The position numbers were made by a program, and so were the translations under genes. From positions 1-64,000 of the forward strand of contig NZ_JACCPY010000024.1 in NCBI RefSeq assembly GCF_013426975.1: a stretch of DNA of 64,000 nt, given 5' to 3'. Every line of letters starts with the position of its first letter. Position 1 is the stretch's first letter. The notes under the pieces are model-generated. The model was not told the origin of the DNA. It did no database searches and worked only from the letters and a program-made list of their open reading frames with translations. This stretch comes from Sphaerotilus sulfidivorans. GTDB taxonomy: Bacteria > Pseudomonadota > Gammaproteobacteria > Burkholderiales > Burkholderiaceae_C. Shown in pieces: positions 45,106 through 54,489 of the stretch.

Positions 45106-46851
45106 ATGAAAGCCTCCCAGTTCTTCATCGCCACCCTGAAGGAAGCGCCCGCCGATGCCGAGGTGATCAGCCACAAGCTGATGATGCGAGCCGGCATGAT
45201 CAAGCGCCTGGGCGCGGGCATCTACAACTACATGCCGATGGGGCTGCGGGTGATCCGCAAGGTCGAGGGCATCATCCGCGAGGAGATGAACCGCGCCGGC
45301 GCCGTCGAGCTCTTGATGCCGGTGGTGCAGCCGGCCGAGCTGTGGCAGGAGACCGGCCGCTTCGACAAGATGGGCCCGGAGATGATGCGGGTGAAGGATC
45401 GGCATGACCGCGACTTCATCATCCAGCCGACCAGCGAAGAGGTGGTGACCGACATCGCGCGCCAGGAGCTGCGCAGCTACAAGCAGCTGCCCAAGAATTT
45501 CTATCACATCCAGACGAAGTTCCGCGACGAGCGCCGGCCGCGCTTCGGCATCATGCGCGGGCGCGAGTTCACGATGAAGGACGCGTACTCCTTCGACCGC
45601 AGCCCCGAGGCCGCGGCCAGGAGCTACGAGACGATGTTCGCCGCCTACAAGCGCATCTTCGATCGCTTCGGCCTGACCTACCGCGCGGTGGCGGCCGACA
45701 CCGGCGCCATCGGCGGCGACCTCAGCCACGAGTTCCAGGTCATCGCCCAGACCGGCGAGGACGCGATCATCTACTGCCCGACCAGCGACTACGCCGCCAA
45801 CATCGAGCTGGCCGAGGCCGTGGCCCCGGCCGCGCCGCGCGCCGAACCGTCTGCCGCGATGGTCAAGACGCTGACGCCGGGCAAGAGCACCTGCGCGGAT
45901 GTCGCCGCCTTCCTGGGCCTGCCGCTGACGAAGTCGCTCAAGAGCCTGGTGCTGGCCACCGACACGCGCAACGAGCAGGGCGACATCGTCGGCTCGACCG
46001 TCTGGCTGCTGCTGCTGCGCGGCGACCACGAGATGAACGAGGTCAAGGTCGGCAAGATCGAGGGCCTGAAGAACGGCTTCCGCTTCGCCACGCTGGCCGA
46101 GATCGACGAGCACTTCGGCTGCAAGCCGGGCTACCTGGGCCCGGTCGGTCTGAAAAAGCCGGTGAAGATCATCGCCGACCGCTCGGTGGCCGCGATGAGC
46201 GACTTCTGCTGCGGCGCCAACGAGGAGGACTACCACCTGACCGGCGTGAACTGGGGCCGCGACCTGCCCGAGCCCGATCTGGTGGCCGACCTGCGCAACG
46301 TCGTCGAGGGCGATCCGTCGCCGGACGGCCGGGGCGTGCTGGCGATCGAGCGTGGCATCGAGGTCGGCCATGTCTTCTACCTCGGCACCAAGTACTCGAA
46401 GGCGATGAACGCGACCTTCCTGGACGAGACCGGCAAGCCGGCGCTGATGGAGATGGGCTGCTACGGCATCGGCGTGACCCGCATCCTGGGCGCGGCCATC
46501 GAGCAGGGCCATGACGCGCGCGGCATCATCTGGCCGGACGCGATCGCGCCGTTCACCGTGGCGATCTGCCCGATCGGCTACGACCGCTCGGCCGACGTCA
46601 AGGCCGCCGCCGACGCGCTGCACGAGGAACTGCAGGCTGCCGGCATCGACGCGATCCTCGACGACCGCGGCGAGCGCCCTGGCGCGATGTTCGCCGACTG
46701 GGAGCTGATCGGCGTGCCGCACCGCGTGGTGCTGTCCGACCGCGGCCTGAAGGAAGGCCAGGTCGAGTACCAGGGCCGGCGCGACGAGGCCGCGACCAAG
46801 GTGGCGGCCGCCGAGGTCGTCGCCTTCGTGAAGGGTCGCCTGAAGGCATGA
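45106..46851 (+). CDS. proS: prolyl-tRNA synthetase
   Basis: A 581-aa class II synthetase of the bacterial ProRS type with the INS editing domain (about residues 225-400) that clears Ala-tRNAPro. Class II motifs are [14 protein letters not shown], motif 2 [23 protein letters not shown] and motif 3 [15 protein letters not shown]-terminal anticodon-binding domain ends in VVAFVKGRL. Its stop overlaps the next start (ATGA, 46848-46851), so the transglycosylase is translated with it. Confidence 0.97.
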   Translation: MKASQFFIATLKEAPADAEVISHKLMMRAGMIKRLGAGIYNYMPMGLRVIRKVEGIIREEMNRAGAVELLMPVVQPAELWQETGRFDKMGPEMMRVKDRHDRDFIIQPTSEEVVTDIARQELRSYKQLPKNFYHIQTKFRDERRPRFGIMRGREFTMKDAYSFDRSPEAAARSYETMFAAYKRIFDRFGLTYRAVAADTGAIGGDLSHEFQVIAQTGEDAIIYCPTSDYAANIELAEAVAPAAPRAEPSAAMVKTLTPGKSTCADVAAFLGLPLTKSLKSLVLATDTRNEQGDIVGSTVWLLLLRGDHEMNEVKVGKIEGLKNGFRFATLAEIDEHFGCKPGYLGPVGLKKPVKIIADRSVAAMSDFCCGANEEDYHLTGVNWGRDLPEPDLVADLRNVVEGDPSPDGRGVLAIERGIEVGHVFYLGTKYSKAMNATFLDETGKPALMEMGCYGIGVTRILGAAIEQGHDARGIIWPDAIAPFTVAICPIGYDRSADVKAAADALHEELQAAGIDAILDDRGERPGAMFADWELIGVPHRVVLSDRGLKEGQVEYQGRRDEAATKVAAAEVVAFVKGRLKA

Positions 46852-47519
46852 GCTGTCGCCGCCGCGCCTGGCTGATCGGTGCCGGACCGGCGCTGGCCGG
46901 GCTGGGCATCAGCCCGACCGCGCAGGCTGGTGGCCAGCTCGAGGAGCCGCTGGCCGATTCGGTGCGCACCGCGCTGGCGGCGGCGGTGGCCGGCAACGGC
47001 GCACCGCCCCGGCTCGAGTTCGTCTCGACCGAGGCACGGCTGGCGCATCTGCGCTGGCTGGGCGCCATGAGCGAGCGGCTGGCGCGGCGCAAGCCCGACT
47101 TCAACGTCCGCCGCGAATTCCTCGAGACGGTCTGGTACGAGAGCCGGCGCGCCGGCCTCGATACCGCGCTGGTGCTCGGGCTGATCGAGGTGGAGAGCGG
47201 ATTCCGCAAGTACGCGATCTCGGTGGTCGGCGCGCGCAGCTACATGCAGGTCATGCCCTTCTGGGCGCGCACGATCGGCGACGGCGACGCCTCGCGGCTG
47301 TTCCACATGCAGACCAATCTGCGCTTCGGCTGCGTGATCCTGCGCCACTACCTCGATCGCGAGCGGGGCGATCTCTTCATGGCGCTGGGGCGCTACAACG
47401 GCAGCCGGGGCAAGGCGCCTTATCCGAACATGGTGATGGCCGCGCGCCGTCGCTGGGAACACCCGGACGCGGCGACCGCTTCTCCGGTGCTGGCTGCAGC
47501 CCCGGCGCCGACACGGTGA
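46848..47519 (+). CDS. exported lytic transglycosylase (SLT domain)
   Basis: A 223-aa protein. The N-terminal [18 protein letters not shown] followed by AQA is a signal peptide, possibly Tat. The SLT fold covers about residues 90-200: [18 protein letters not shown] with the catalytic Glu in VESGF, then YMQVMPFWA and [13 protein letters not shown]. It cleaves peptidoglycan to make anhydro-muropeptides. The usual GLMQ is SYMQ here, a small deviation. It is coupled to proS, an arrangement seen in Burkholderiales. Confidence 0.87.
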   Translation: MSCRRRAWLIGAGPALAGLGISPTAQAGGQLEEPLADSVRTALAAAVAGNGAPPRLEFVSTEARLAHLRWLGAMSERLARRKPDFNVRREFLETVWYESRRAGLDTALVLGLIEVESGFRKYAISVVGARSYMQVMPFWARTIGDGDASRLFHMQTNLRFGCVILRHYLDRERGDLFMALGRYNGSRGKAPYPNMVMAARRRWEHPDAATASPVLAAAPAPTR

Positions 47520-47544
47520 GCGCGGCTCCGCTACACTTGATCCC

Positions 47545-47910
47545 ATGTTCCGTCGACTGATGTCCCTGTTCGCTGTGCTGATGCTGCTGTGCGCCGGCCT
47601 GCTTGGCGGGGCACAGGCTGCAGTCGCGACCGTCACGCTGGTCGCCCAGGCCGATGCCGACTGCCGTGCCGAAGCCGACCGCCCTCTGCGGGCCGACGAG
47701 GGCACGCCGCCGGCCGCGCTGCCGGATCGCACCGATCCGGCCCAGGAGTCCGACCCGGTGGCCGAACTGGCCGATGTCCCGCCGCTGCCGGGGCTGTTGC
47801 CGCAGCCGCATTGCCGCGGACTGCAGCGGGCGCTGCACCCGGCCGAGGGCCGACCCCAGGCTTCGCCCTATCTCGACGGGCCCTTGCGTCCACCCCGCCT
47901 GAGCGCCTGA
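47545..47910 (+). CDS. small exported hypothetical protein
   Basis: A 121-aa protein with a signal peptide (MFRRLMSLFAVLMLLCAG, then GGAQA) and a mature part rich in Pro, Ala, Asp and Arg without a recognisable fold. Two Cys in the mature part (DCRAEAD and HCRGLQ) could form a disulfide. It follows the transglycosylase gene by 25 bp. Function unknown; it could be spurious beyond the signal peptide because of the GC-rich composition. Confidence 0.5.
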   Translation: MFRRLMSLFAVLMLLCAGLLGGAQAAVATVTLVAQADADCRAEADRPLRADEGTPPAALPDRTDPAQESDPVAELADVPPLPGLLPQPHCRGLQRALHPAEGRPQASPYLDGPLRPPRLSA

Positions 47911-48053
47911 GCCGCGATCCGCCGGCGCGCCGCACGCCCGACGCTGATCGCCGTGACCGCCCGGGGTCCGTCATCCTTCCGGGTCGCCTCTGCATCCACT
48001 GATCCGTCGTGATCGGTTCCTGTCTTTCCGCTGTCTCCGAAGGAGCTACTGCC

Positions 48054-48749
48054 ATGTCCGACCTGTTCCAGAACCACGGTTTCGCGTCTGTCGCGATGCC
48101 CAGCGCCGCCGAGCGCAACCGCGTGATGCGCAACACCTACATGCTGCTCGCGCTGTCGATGATCCCGACCGTGCTGGGCGCCTGGCTGGGTGTCGCCACC
48201 GGCCTGACCCGCGCGATGTCGCCGCTGGTCGGCCTGATCGTGTTCATGGCCGGCGCGTTCGGCTTCATGTTCGCGATCGAGAAGACCAAGAACTCGGCCG
48301 CCGGCGTGCCGATCCTGCTGGCCTTCACCTTCTTCATGGGTCTGATGCTGTCGCGCCTGATCGGCACGGTGCTGGGCCTGTCCAACGGTGCCGGCCTGAT
48401 CATGACCGCCTTCACCGGCACCGGCCTGATCTTCTTCGGCATGGCCACGCTGTCGACGGTGATCAAGCGCGACCTGTCGTCGATGGGCAAGTTCCTGTTC
48501 ATCGGCATGATCATGGTGCTGGTGGCCGGCATCGCCAACATCTTCCTGCAGTCGAGCGCGCTGATGATCACGCTGTCGGTGCTGACGATCGGCATCTTCT
48601 CGGCCTTCATCCTCTATGACCTCAAGCGCATCGAGAACGGCGAGGAAACCAACTACATCACCGCCACGCTGGGCATCTACCTGAGCCTGTACAACGTGTT
48701 CCAGTCGCTGCTGTCGCTGCTGGGCATCTTCGGCGGCAACGACGACTGA
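48054..48749 (+). CDS. Bax inhibitor-1 (YccA/YbhL) family membrane protein
   Basis: A 231-aa protein with seven predicted TM helices. It begins with a short cytoplasmic segment (RNRVMRNTYMLLALSMIPTV) and has the BI-1 core AFGFMFAIEKTKNSAAG, TFFMGLMLSRLIG, AFTGTGLIFFGMA and the C-terminal FILYDLKRIENGEETNYI with Asp residues of the proposed Ca/H+ sensor. In E. coli YccA modulates FtsH. GAAGGAG lies seven bases from ATG 48054. Two strong hairpins follow. Confidence 0.92.
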   Translation: MSDLFQNHGFASVAMPSAAERNRVMRNTYMLLALSMIPTVLGAWLGVATGLTRAMSPLVGLIVFMAGAFGFMFAIEKTKNSAAGVPILLAFTFFMGLMLSRLIGTVLGLSNGAGLIMTAFTGTGLIFFGMATLSTVIKRDLSSMGKFLFIGMIMVLVAGIANIFLQSSALMITLSVLTIGIFSAFILYDLKRIENGEETNYITATLGIYLSLYNVFQSLLSLLGIFGGNDD

Positions 48750-48766
48750 GTGTCGGACGGCCAGAT

Positions 48767-48793
48767 CGCCACGCCGGCCTGACCGGCGTGGCG
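48767..48793 (+). terminator. first hairpin after BI-1 gene
   Basis: Perfect 11-bp stem CGCCACGCCGG/CCGGCGTGGCG with a 5-nt loop, 17 bp after the stop; no T-tract. Confidence 0.5.
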
Positions 48794-48817
48794 CTGCCGG
48801 TCTGATCTGATCTCCTG

Positions 48818-48857
48818 GGCAGGGCGCCCGACTGCTGACGCGGTCGGGCGCCCTGCC
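48818..48857 (+). terminator. second hairpin after BI-1 gene
   Basis: Perfect 15-bp stem GGCAGGGCGCCCGAC/GTCGGGCGCCCTGCC with a 10-nt loop, followed by GCTTTCT. Together with the preceding hairpin it separates the BI-1 gene from the sugar operon. Confidence 0.6.
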
Positions 48858-48940
48858 GCTTTCTGGACTTCCGGCACCGCCGCGCCCCGTCAACCGGGGG
48901 ACTCTGTCGCGGGATGGCTTCCCTGTGGACAGTCTCTGAA

Positions 48941-48970
48941 GATAATGATTCATGAGTAACACACGGTTAC
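48941..48970 (+). promoter_or_regulatory. possible promoter/operator of the nucleotide-sugar operon
   Basis: -10-like GATAAT (48941-48946), 26 bp before the GT2 ATG, with only a poor -35. A GTAAC-N5-GTTAC inverted repeat (48956-48970) lies between it and the start, and CATGAGT occurs twice (48951 and 48971). Confidence 0.35.
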
Positions 48971-48971
48971 C

Positions 48972-50078
48972 ATGAGTGCCATCAGAGAGTCCCCGATGCC
49001 TGCTTCCGCTTCTGCTTCCGCCTCTGCGGCCGCCGTGTCCGGTCCGGCGGTCTCGATCGTCGTCCTGAACTACAACTACGGCCGTTTCGTGGCCGCAGCG
49101 ATCGAATCCGCGCTGGCGCAGACCGCGCCGGGCTGCGAGGTGATCGTCGTCGACAACGGTTCGACCGACGATTCGGCCGAGGTGATCGCGCGCTATGCGG
49201 ACCGGGTGAGGGTGGTGCGCCAGCCGGTCAACATCGGCCAGGGCCAGGGCTACAACCTCGGCATCGCGGCGGCGCGCGGCCAGTGGATCGTCTGGCTGGA
49301 TGCCGACGACCTGCTCGATCCTGACGCGATCGCCACCTGCCTGGCCGCGGCCGACGACCACACCGCCAAGGTCCAGTACGCGCTGCGCCTGATCGACGCC
49401 GAGGGCCGGCCGCTCGGCGGCACCATGCCCTATCTCAGTCACCACGGCGATGTGGTGCCGATCATCCGCCGGCTCGGCCACTACGCCGGCCCGCCCGGCA
49501 GCGGCAATCTCTATCGGCTGCGTGCGGTCGCGCCCTATTTCCCGGTCGATCCGAAGGACTGGCCGATCTGCACCGACACCGTGCCGTTCCTGACCGCGCC
49601 CTTCCACGGCCGTGTGGTCCATGTCGAGCGTCCGCTGGGCAGCTACCGGCTGCACCGCAAGCCGGCCGACCGCGATGCGCCGGGCTACCGCGGCAACTAC
49701 AGCGGCAGCGTTGGCCAGGAGGTGCGGCTGGTGGTCGACAGCCGCGAGCGCACGCTCGAGCTGCTGCGTCAGCGCTCGGGCTTCTGCATCGACGCGCCGG
49801 CGCTGATGCTGCCCACGCATGTGCGCCACCGCATCACCTCGTGGCGCTGGGCGCGCGAGTCCCATCCCTTTCCCGACGACAGCGCCGACAGCCTGTGGGC
49901 GCTGATGCGCGCGTCGCTGCAGCACTGTCCCGGCTATGGCGAGGCGCAGCGCGCCGCGCTGCTGGCCTGGGCGGCCGGCGCGCTCTTCCTGCCCGCGCCG
50001 ATGGCCGGTGCGGTGATGAACGGCGCGCAGCCGCTGCGCGAGGCGCTGGACCGCTGGCGTCGCCGCTCCATTTCCTGA
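48972..50078 (+). CDS. family 2 glycosyltransferase
   Basis: A 368-aa GT-A enzyme. After an Ala/Ser repeat tail (residues ~11-20) it has VSIVVLNYNYGRFVAAAIES, VIVVDNGSTDDSAEVI and the metal-binding WLDADDLLDPDA (about 112). The C-terminal half carries acceptor-binding helices. It is soluble, acts on the cytoplasmic side and probably adds the operon's own CDP-linked sugar. The start may be ATG 48996, since the first eight residues are not conserved-looking. It is the first gene of an eight-gene operon. Confidence 0.87.
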   Translation: MSAIRESPMPASASASASAAAVSGPAVSIVVLNYNYGRFVAAAIESALAQTAPGCEVIVVDNGSTDDSAEVIARYADRVRVVRQPVNIGQGQGYNLGIAAARGQWIVWLDADDLLDPDAIATCLAAADDHTAKVQYALRLIDAEGRPLGGTMPYLSHHGDVVPIIRRLGHYAGPPGSGNLYRLRAVAPYFPVDPKDWPICTDTVPFLTAPFHGRVVHVERPLGSYRLHRKPADRDAPGYRGNYSGSVGQEVRLVVDSRERTLELLRQRSGFCIDAPALMLPTHVRHRITSWRWARESHPFPDDSADSLWALMRASLQHCPGYGEAQRAALLAWAAGALFLPAPMAGAVMNGAQPLREALDRWRRRSIS

Positions 50079-50103
50079 TCCGATTGCCGAGAAGAAGTCC
50101 GCC

Positions 50104-51390
50104 ATGAACGACGACACGACTGACGACACGAACGATCCGACGAGGGCGGACCGCCTGCTGCCGGCCTGCCGCTTCTGCGGCACGCCGCTGCGCACCAGCT
50201 TCGTCGACCTGGGCCTGAGCCCGCTGTGCCAGACCCACATCGAGGCGCACCAGCTCGGCGAGATGGAGCGCTTCTATCCGCTGCATGCGCGCGTGTGCGA
50301 GCAGTGCTTCCTGGTGCAGCTGCCGGCCTTCGTCGCGCCGGACGAGATCTTCGGCGAGTACGCCTACTTCTCGTCCTTCTCGTCGAGCTGGGTCGAGCAT
50401 GCGCGCCGCTACACCGCGCAGATGACCGAGCGCTACCGGCTGGGTGCGCACAGCCGCGTCGTCGAGGTCGCCAGCAACGACGGCTACCTGCTGCAGCACT
50501 TCGTCGCCGCCGGCGTGCCGGTGCTGGGCATCGAGCCGGCGGCCAATGTCGCGCGCGCCGCCGAGGCCCGCGGCGTGCCGACCCGGGTGGACTTCCTGGG
50601 CGAGGCCACCGGCCGGGCGATCGCGGCCGAGTTCGGCGCCGCCGACCTGGTGCTGGGCAACAACGTGCTGGCCCATGTGCCCGACATCAACGACTTCGTG
50701 CGCGGGCTGCGCGCGCTCTTGGCGCCCGCGGGCGTCATCACGATGGAGTTCCCGCACCTGATGCGGCTGATCGAGCGCAACCAGTTCGACACCATCTACC
50801 ACGAGCACTTCAGCTACCTGTCGTTCTCGACGGTGGAGCGCATCTTCGCCGCGCACGGCCTGGTGCTGCACGATGTGGAGGAGCTGCCGACGCACGGCGG
50901 CTCGATCCGCATCCACGCGCACCACGCCACGAACGCGGCGCTGCCGGTGGGCGAACGTGTGGCCGAGATGCGCGAGCGCGAGCGGGCGCTGGGCTATCAC
51001 GCGATCGAGCGCTATCTCGGCTTCGGCGAGCAGGTCCGGCAGGTCAAGCACCGGCTGCTGGCCCATCTGATCGAGGCGAAGGCGGCCGGCCGCAAGGTGG
51101 TCGGCTACGGCGCGCCGGGCAAGGGCAACACGCTGCTGAACTACTGCGGCATCCGCAGCGACTTCCTCGACTTCACCGTCGACGCCAATCCCTACAAGCA
51201 GGGCAAGTACACGCCCGGCACCCGCATCCCGATCCTCGCGCCCGAGGCGCTGCGCCAGGCGCGGCCCGACGAGGTGCTGATCCTGCCGTGGAACCTGAAG
51301 GACGAGATCGTCGCGCAGCACGGCTACATCCGCGAATGGGGCGGGCGCTTCATCGTGCCGATCCCGCAGCTCGAGGTGATCACGCCATGA
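50104..51390 (+). CDS. zinc-binding sugar C-methyltransferase (TylC3/NovU type)
   Basis: A 428-aa SAM-dependent methyltransferase with three typical parts. An N-terminal zinc domain has CRFCGTPL, then CEQCFLVQ (about residues 20-80). The Rossmann core has VVEVASNDGYLLQHF (about 118-133) and FPHLMRLIERNQFDTIYHEH, the latter with the catalytic Tyr-His-Glu-His region. The C-terminal domain (VVGYGAPGKGNTLLNYCGI) completes the family. Such enzymes C-methylate NDP-4-keto-6-deoxy sugars at C3. It sits directly before rfbG, so the substrate is probably CDP-4-keto-6-deoxyglucose. Confidence 0.88.
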   Translation: MNDDTTDDTNDPTRADRLLPACRFCGTPLRTSFVDLGLSPLCQTHIEAHQLGEMERFYPLHARVCEQCFLVQLPAFVAPDEIFGEYAYFSSFSSSWVEHARRYTAQMTERYRLGAHSRVVEVASNDGYLLQHFVAAGVPVLGIEPAANVARAAEARGVPTRVDFLGEATGRAIAAEFGAADLVLGNNVLAHVPDINDFVRGLRALLAPAGVITMEFPHLMRLIERNQFDTIYHEHFSYLSFSTVERIFAAHGLVLHDVEELPTHGGSIRIHAHHATNAALPVGERVAEMRERERALGYHAIERYLGFGEQVRQVKHRLLAHLIEAKAAGRKVVGYGAPGKGNTLLNYCGIRSDFLDFTVDANPYKQGKYTPGTRIPILAPEALRQARPDEVLILPWNLKDEIVAQHGYIREWGGRFIVPIPQLEVITP

Positions 51391-52520
51391 ACGCAGCCGT
51401 CATCGATCCCGCCTTCTGGCGCGGCCGCCGGGTGATGCTGACCGGCCACACCGGCTTCAAGGGCGCCTGGCTGGGGCTGCTGCTGCACCGGCTCGGCGCC
51501 GAGGTGCTGGGCTTCTCGCTGCCGCCGCCGACCACGCCCAGCCTGTTCGATCTGGCCGGCGTCGGCGCCGACCTGCGCACCGTCACCGGCGACGTGCGCG
51601 ATGCCGCGGCGCTGGCGGCGGCGGTGCACGACTTCGCGCCCGAGGTGCTGCTGCACATGGCCGCGCAGTCGGTGGTGCTGGACTCGTATGCCGATCCGCT
51701 GGGCACCTACTCGACCAATGTGATGGGCACCGCGAACCTGCTCGAGGCGGTGCGCCGCGCCGGCCTGACGCGGCCGCTGGCGCTGGTCAACGTCACCACC
51801 GACAAGGTCTATCACAACCAGCGCTGGCTCTGGAGCTACCGCGAGAACGAGGCGCTGGGCGGGCGCGATCCGTACTCGAACAGCAAGGCCTGCTCGGAGC
51901 TGGTGACCCAGTCCTTCGTCGCCTCCTTCTTCCCGCCGGAGCGGTGGGCCGAGCACGGCGTCGCGGTGGCCTCGGCACGCGCGGGCAACGTGATCGGCGG
52001 CGGCGACTGGACGCCGCACCAGCTGGTGCCGGCCATCATCGCCGCGGCGCAGGCCGGGCAGCCGGTGGCGCTGCGCAACCCGGCCGGCGTGCGGCCCTGG
52101 CAGCATGTGCTCGACTGCCTGCACGGCTACCTCGGCCTGGCCGAGCGGCTGCTGCGCGAGCCGCATCGGGCGGCCGGCGACTGGAACTTCGGACCGCCCT
52201 CCGACGAGGTGGTCACCGTCGCGCAGGTGGCCGAGGGCGTCGCCCGCCACTGGGCGCTGTCGCCGGCCTGGACCCAGGCGCCGGGCGAGCGTCCGCCCGA
52301 GGAGCCCGAGCTGCGCCTGGACTGCAGCAAGGCCGCGCGCCAGCTGGGCTGGCGCTGCCGGCTGGCGACGCCGCAGGCGCTGGACTGGGTCGCGCAGTGG
52401 CATCTGCGCCACCAGGCGGGCGAGGGCGCACGCCGGATCTGCCTGGACCAGATCGACGCCTTCCTGGCGCATCTGGGGCTGGATGTCGGCGTGCATGTCG
52501 GCGCGGAGGTGCCGCGATGA
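51387..52520 (+). CDS. rfbG: CDP-glucose 4,6-dehydratase
   Basis: A 377-aa extended SDR converting CDP-D-glucose to CDP-4-keto-6-deoxy-D-glucose. The NAD-binding motif is TGHTGFKGAWL (about residues 19-29), with NVTTDKVYHNQRW, the catalytic Tyr-x3-Lys in DPYSNSKACSEL and GNVIGGGDWTPHQLVPAI. The phrase HTGFKG is specific to RfbG/DdhB rather than RmlB. The start overlaps the methyltransferase stop (ATGA). Confidence 0.93.
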   Translation: MNAAVIDPAFWRGRRVMLTGHTGFKGAWLGLLLHRLGAEVLGFSLPPPTTPSLFDLAGVGADLRTVTGDVRDAAALAAAVHDFAPEVLLHMAAQSVVLDSYADPLGTYSTNVMGTANLLEAVRRAGLTRPLALVNVTTDKVYHNQRWLWSYRENEALGGRDPYSNSKACSELVTQSFVASFFPPERWAEHGVAVASARAGNVIGGGDWTPHQLVPAIIAAAQAGQPVALRNPAGVRPWQHVLDCLHGYLGLAERLLREPHRAAGDWNFGPPSDEVVTVAQVAEGVARHWALSPAWTQAPGERPPEEPELRLDCSKAARQLGWRCRLATPQALDWVAQWHLRHQAGEGARRICLDQIDAFLAHLGLDVGVHVGAEVPR

Positions 52521-53107
52521 GCACGCTGCGCTGCGTCGCGCTGGCGATCGAGGGCGCCTTCCGGCTCGAGCCGCAGCCGCTGGAGGACGAGCGCGGCGGC
52601 TTCGCGCGGCTGTGGTGCCGCGACACGCTGCGCGCGGCCGGCCTGGACGAGGCGCGGCTGGCGGTGATGCAGACCAGCGCGTCCTTCAACCGCCGCGCCG
52701 GCACGCTGCGCGGCCTGCATTTCGCCTGGCCGCCGGCGCAGGAGGCCAAGGTGGTGCGCTGCGCGCGCGGGCGCATGCTCGACGTGCTGCTCGACCTGCG
52801 GCCCGGCTCGCCGACCTGGCTGCGCCATGTCGCGGTCGAGCTCGATGCCGACACCCGTCAATCGCTGGTGGTGCCGGCGGGCGTCGCGCACGGCTTCCAG
52901 ACCCTGGTCGACGACACCGAGGTCCACTACATGATGAACGAGGCCTGGCGGCCGGACTGCGCCGCCGGCGTGCGCCCGGACGATCCGGCCTTCGGCGTGG
53001 CCTGGCCGCTGCCGGTCGCGGCGATCTCCGAGCGCGACCGCGACGCGCCCGACTTCGACGCCGACGCGCACCGCCGGCGCTGGTCGGCCGGCGGGGAGGG
53101 CCGCTGA
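52517..53107 (+). CDS. dTDP-4-dehydrorhamnose 3,5-epimerase-like protein (RmlC family)
   Basis: A 196-aa cupin epimerase. It has PQPLEDERGGFARLWC, the catalytic-His-bearing GTLRGLHFAWP, AKVVRCARGRMLDVLLDLR and VVPAGVAHGFQTLVDDTEVHY (the second His). It is somewhat longer at the C-terminus than RmlC. In this operon it presumably epimerises a CDP-4-keto-6-deoxyhexose at C3 and/or C5. The start overlaps rfbG (ATGA) and the stop overlaps the next gene (TGATG). Confidence 0.9.
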   Translation: MSTLRCVALAIEGAFRLEPQPLEDERGGFARLWCRDTLRAAGLDEARLAVMQTSASFNRRAGTLRGLHFAWPPAQEAKVVRCARGRMLDVLLDLRPGSPTWLRHVAVELDADTRQSLVVPAGVAHGFQTLVDDTEVHYMMNEAWRPDCAAGVRPDDPAFGVAWPLPVAAISERDRDAPDFDADAHRRRWSAGGEGR

Positions 53108-54489
53108 TGGCGCTGCTGCTCGACGAGCTGCGCTCGGCCGACGGCGCCGCCGAGGCCGGCGCGCAGGCCTGGCGCCTGGCCGAGGCGATGTATCCGCTGT
53201 GCCGCAGCCTGACGGGCGCCGGCGTGCGCGCCACGCTCGACCTGATCGAGACGCAGGGCGGCCTGCCGCTGCAGCGCACCGAGGTGCCCAGCGGCACGCC
53301 GGTGCACGACTGGGAGGTGCCGCTCGAGTGGAATGTGCGCGACGCCTGGATCGCCGATGCCGCCGGCCGGCGGGTCGTCGACTTCCGCGCCCACAACCTG
53401 CACCTGATGAGCTACTCGGTGCCGGTGCGCCGGCAGATGACGCTGGAGGAACTGCAGCCGCACCTGCACTCGCTGCCCGATCGGCCCGACGACATTCCCT
53501 ACCGCACCAGCTACTACCGCGAGCACTGGGCCTTCTGCCTGCGCCACCGCGACCGCGAGCGCCTCGGGCCCGGCCCCTACGAGGTGGTGGTCGACAGCAC
53601 GCTGGCGCCGGGCCACCTGACGCTGGCCGAGTTCGTCGTGCCCGGCCAGAGCGACGACGAGATCCTGGTCCACACCCATGTCTGCCATCCTTCGCTGGCC
53701 AACGACAACCTCGCCGGCATCGCGGTGGCGGTCGAACTGGCGCGGGCGCTGGGACGCAGCCGGCCGCGCCACACCTGGCGCTTCATCTTCGCGCCCGGCA
53801 CGATCGGCTCGCTGACCTGGCTGGCGCTGCGCCCGCAAGTGCTGCCGCGGGTGCGCGCCGGCCTGGTGCTGGGCCTGCTGGGCGACGGCGCGCCGCTGCA
53901 GTACAAGCGCAGCCGCCGCGGCGACACGCTGACCGACCGCGCCGCCGCGCATGTGCTGGCCGGCATCGAGGGCGCGCGCCTGCTCGACTTCGAGCCCTAC
54001 GGCTACGACGAGCGCCAGTACGGCTCGCCCGGCTTCGACCTGCCGGTGGGCCGGCTGACCCGCTCGGTCAACGGCGGCTACCCCGAATACCACTGCAGCG
54101 CCGACGACATGACGCTGCTGCGCCCGCAGGCGCTGGCCGGCGCGCTGCAGGCGCTGGCGCGGCTGGCGCAGGTGCTCGACGGCAACCGCCGCCTGCTCAA
54201 CCTCAGCCCCTTCGGCGAGCCGCGGCTGGGCCGGCGCGGGCTCTACCGCAGCACCGGCGGCCACGCGCCGGGCGCCTTCGAGCACGCGCTGCTGTGGGTG
54301 CTGAGCCAGTCCGACGGCGCGCATGACCTGCTGGCCATCGCCGAGCGCGCGCGGCTGCCCTTCGAGGCGATCGAGGCCGCCGCCGAGGCGCTGCAGCAGG
54401 CCGGGCTGCTGCGCGATCTCGCGCCGGACGAGCCCGCTCCGGCCTTCACGATCCCTGGCTCCCAGACCCCGAAAGGCACTCCGACATGA
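53107..54489 (+). CDS. DUF4910 aminopeptidase-like protein of sugar operon
   Basis: A 460-aa protein of the DUF2172/DUF4910 group: a peptidase-M28-like fold with VHTHVCHPSLANDNLAGIAV (about residues 190-210; His and Asp metal ligands) and, further on, NGGYPEYHCSADDM. A C-terminal winged-helix-like part follows (about 380-440). Homologues are typically encoded in surface-polysaccharide clusters, but their reaction is not established. The coupled position between the epimerase and rfbF genes supports a step in sugar-nucleotide or glycan modification rather than peptide hydrolysis. Confidence 0.82.
   Translation: MALLLDELRSADGAAEAGAQAWRLAEAMYPLCRSLTGAGVRATLDLIETQGGLPLQRTEVPSGTPVHDWEVPLEWNVRDAWIADAAGRRVVDFRAHNLHLMSYSVPVRRQMTLEELQPHLHSLPDRPDDIPYRTSYYREHWAFCLRHRDRERLGPGPYEVVVDSTLAPGHLTLAEFVVPGQSDDEILVHTHVCHPSLANDNLAGIAVAVELARALGRSRPRHTWRFIFAPGTIGSLTWLALRPQVLPRVRAGLVLGLLGDGAPLQYKRSRRGDTLTDRAAAHVLAGIEGARLLDFEPYGYDERQYGSPGFDLPVGRLTRSVNGGYPEYHCSADDMTLLRPQALAGALQALARLAQVLDGNRRLLNLSPFGEPRLGRRGLYRSTGGHAPGAFEHALLWVLSQSDGAHDLLAIAERARLPFEAIEAAAEALQQAGLLRDLAPDEPAPAFTIPGSQTPKGTPT

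Noticed and set aside
49004-49035. Short Ala/Ser-coding repeat (GCTTCC/GCTTCT) at the start of the GT2 gene as a phase-variation tract
   Set aside because: The units are hexamers within the reading frame and imperfect; slippage would not shift the frame.
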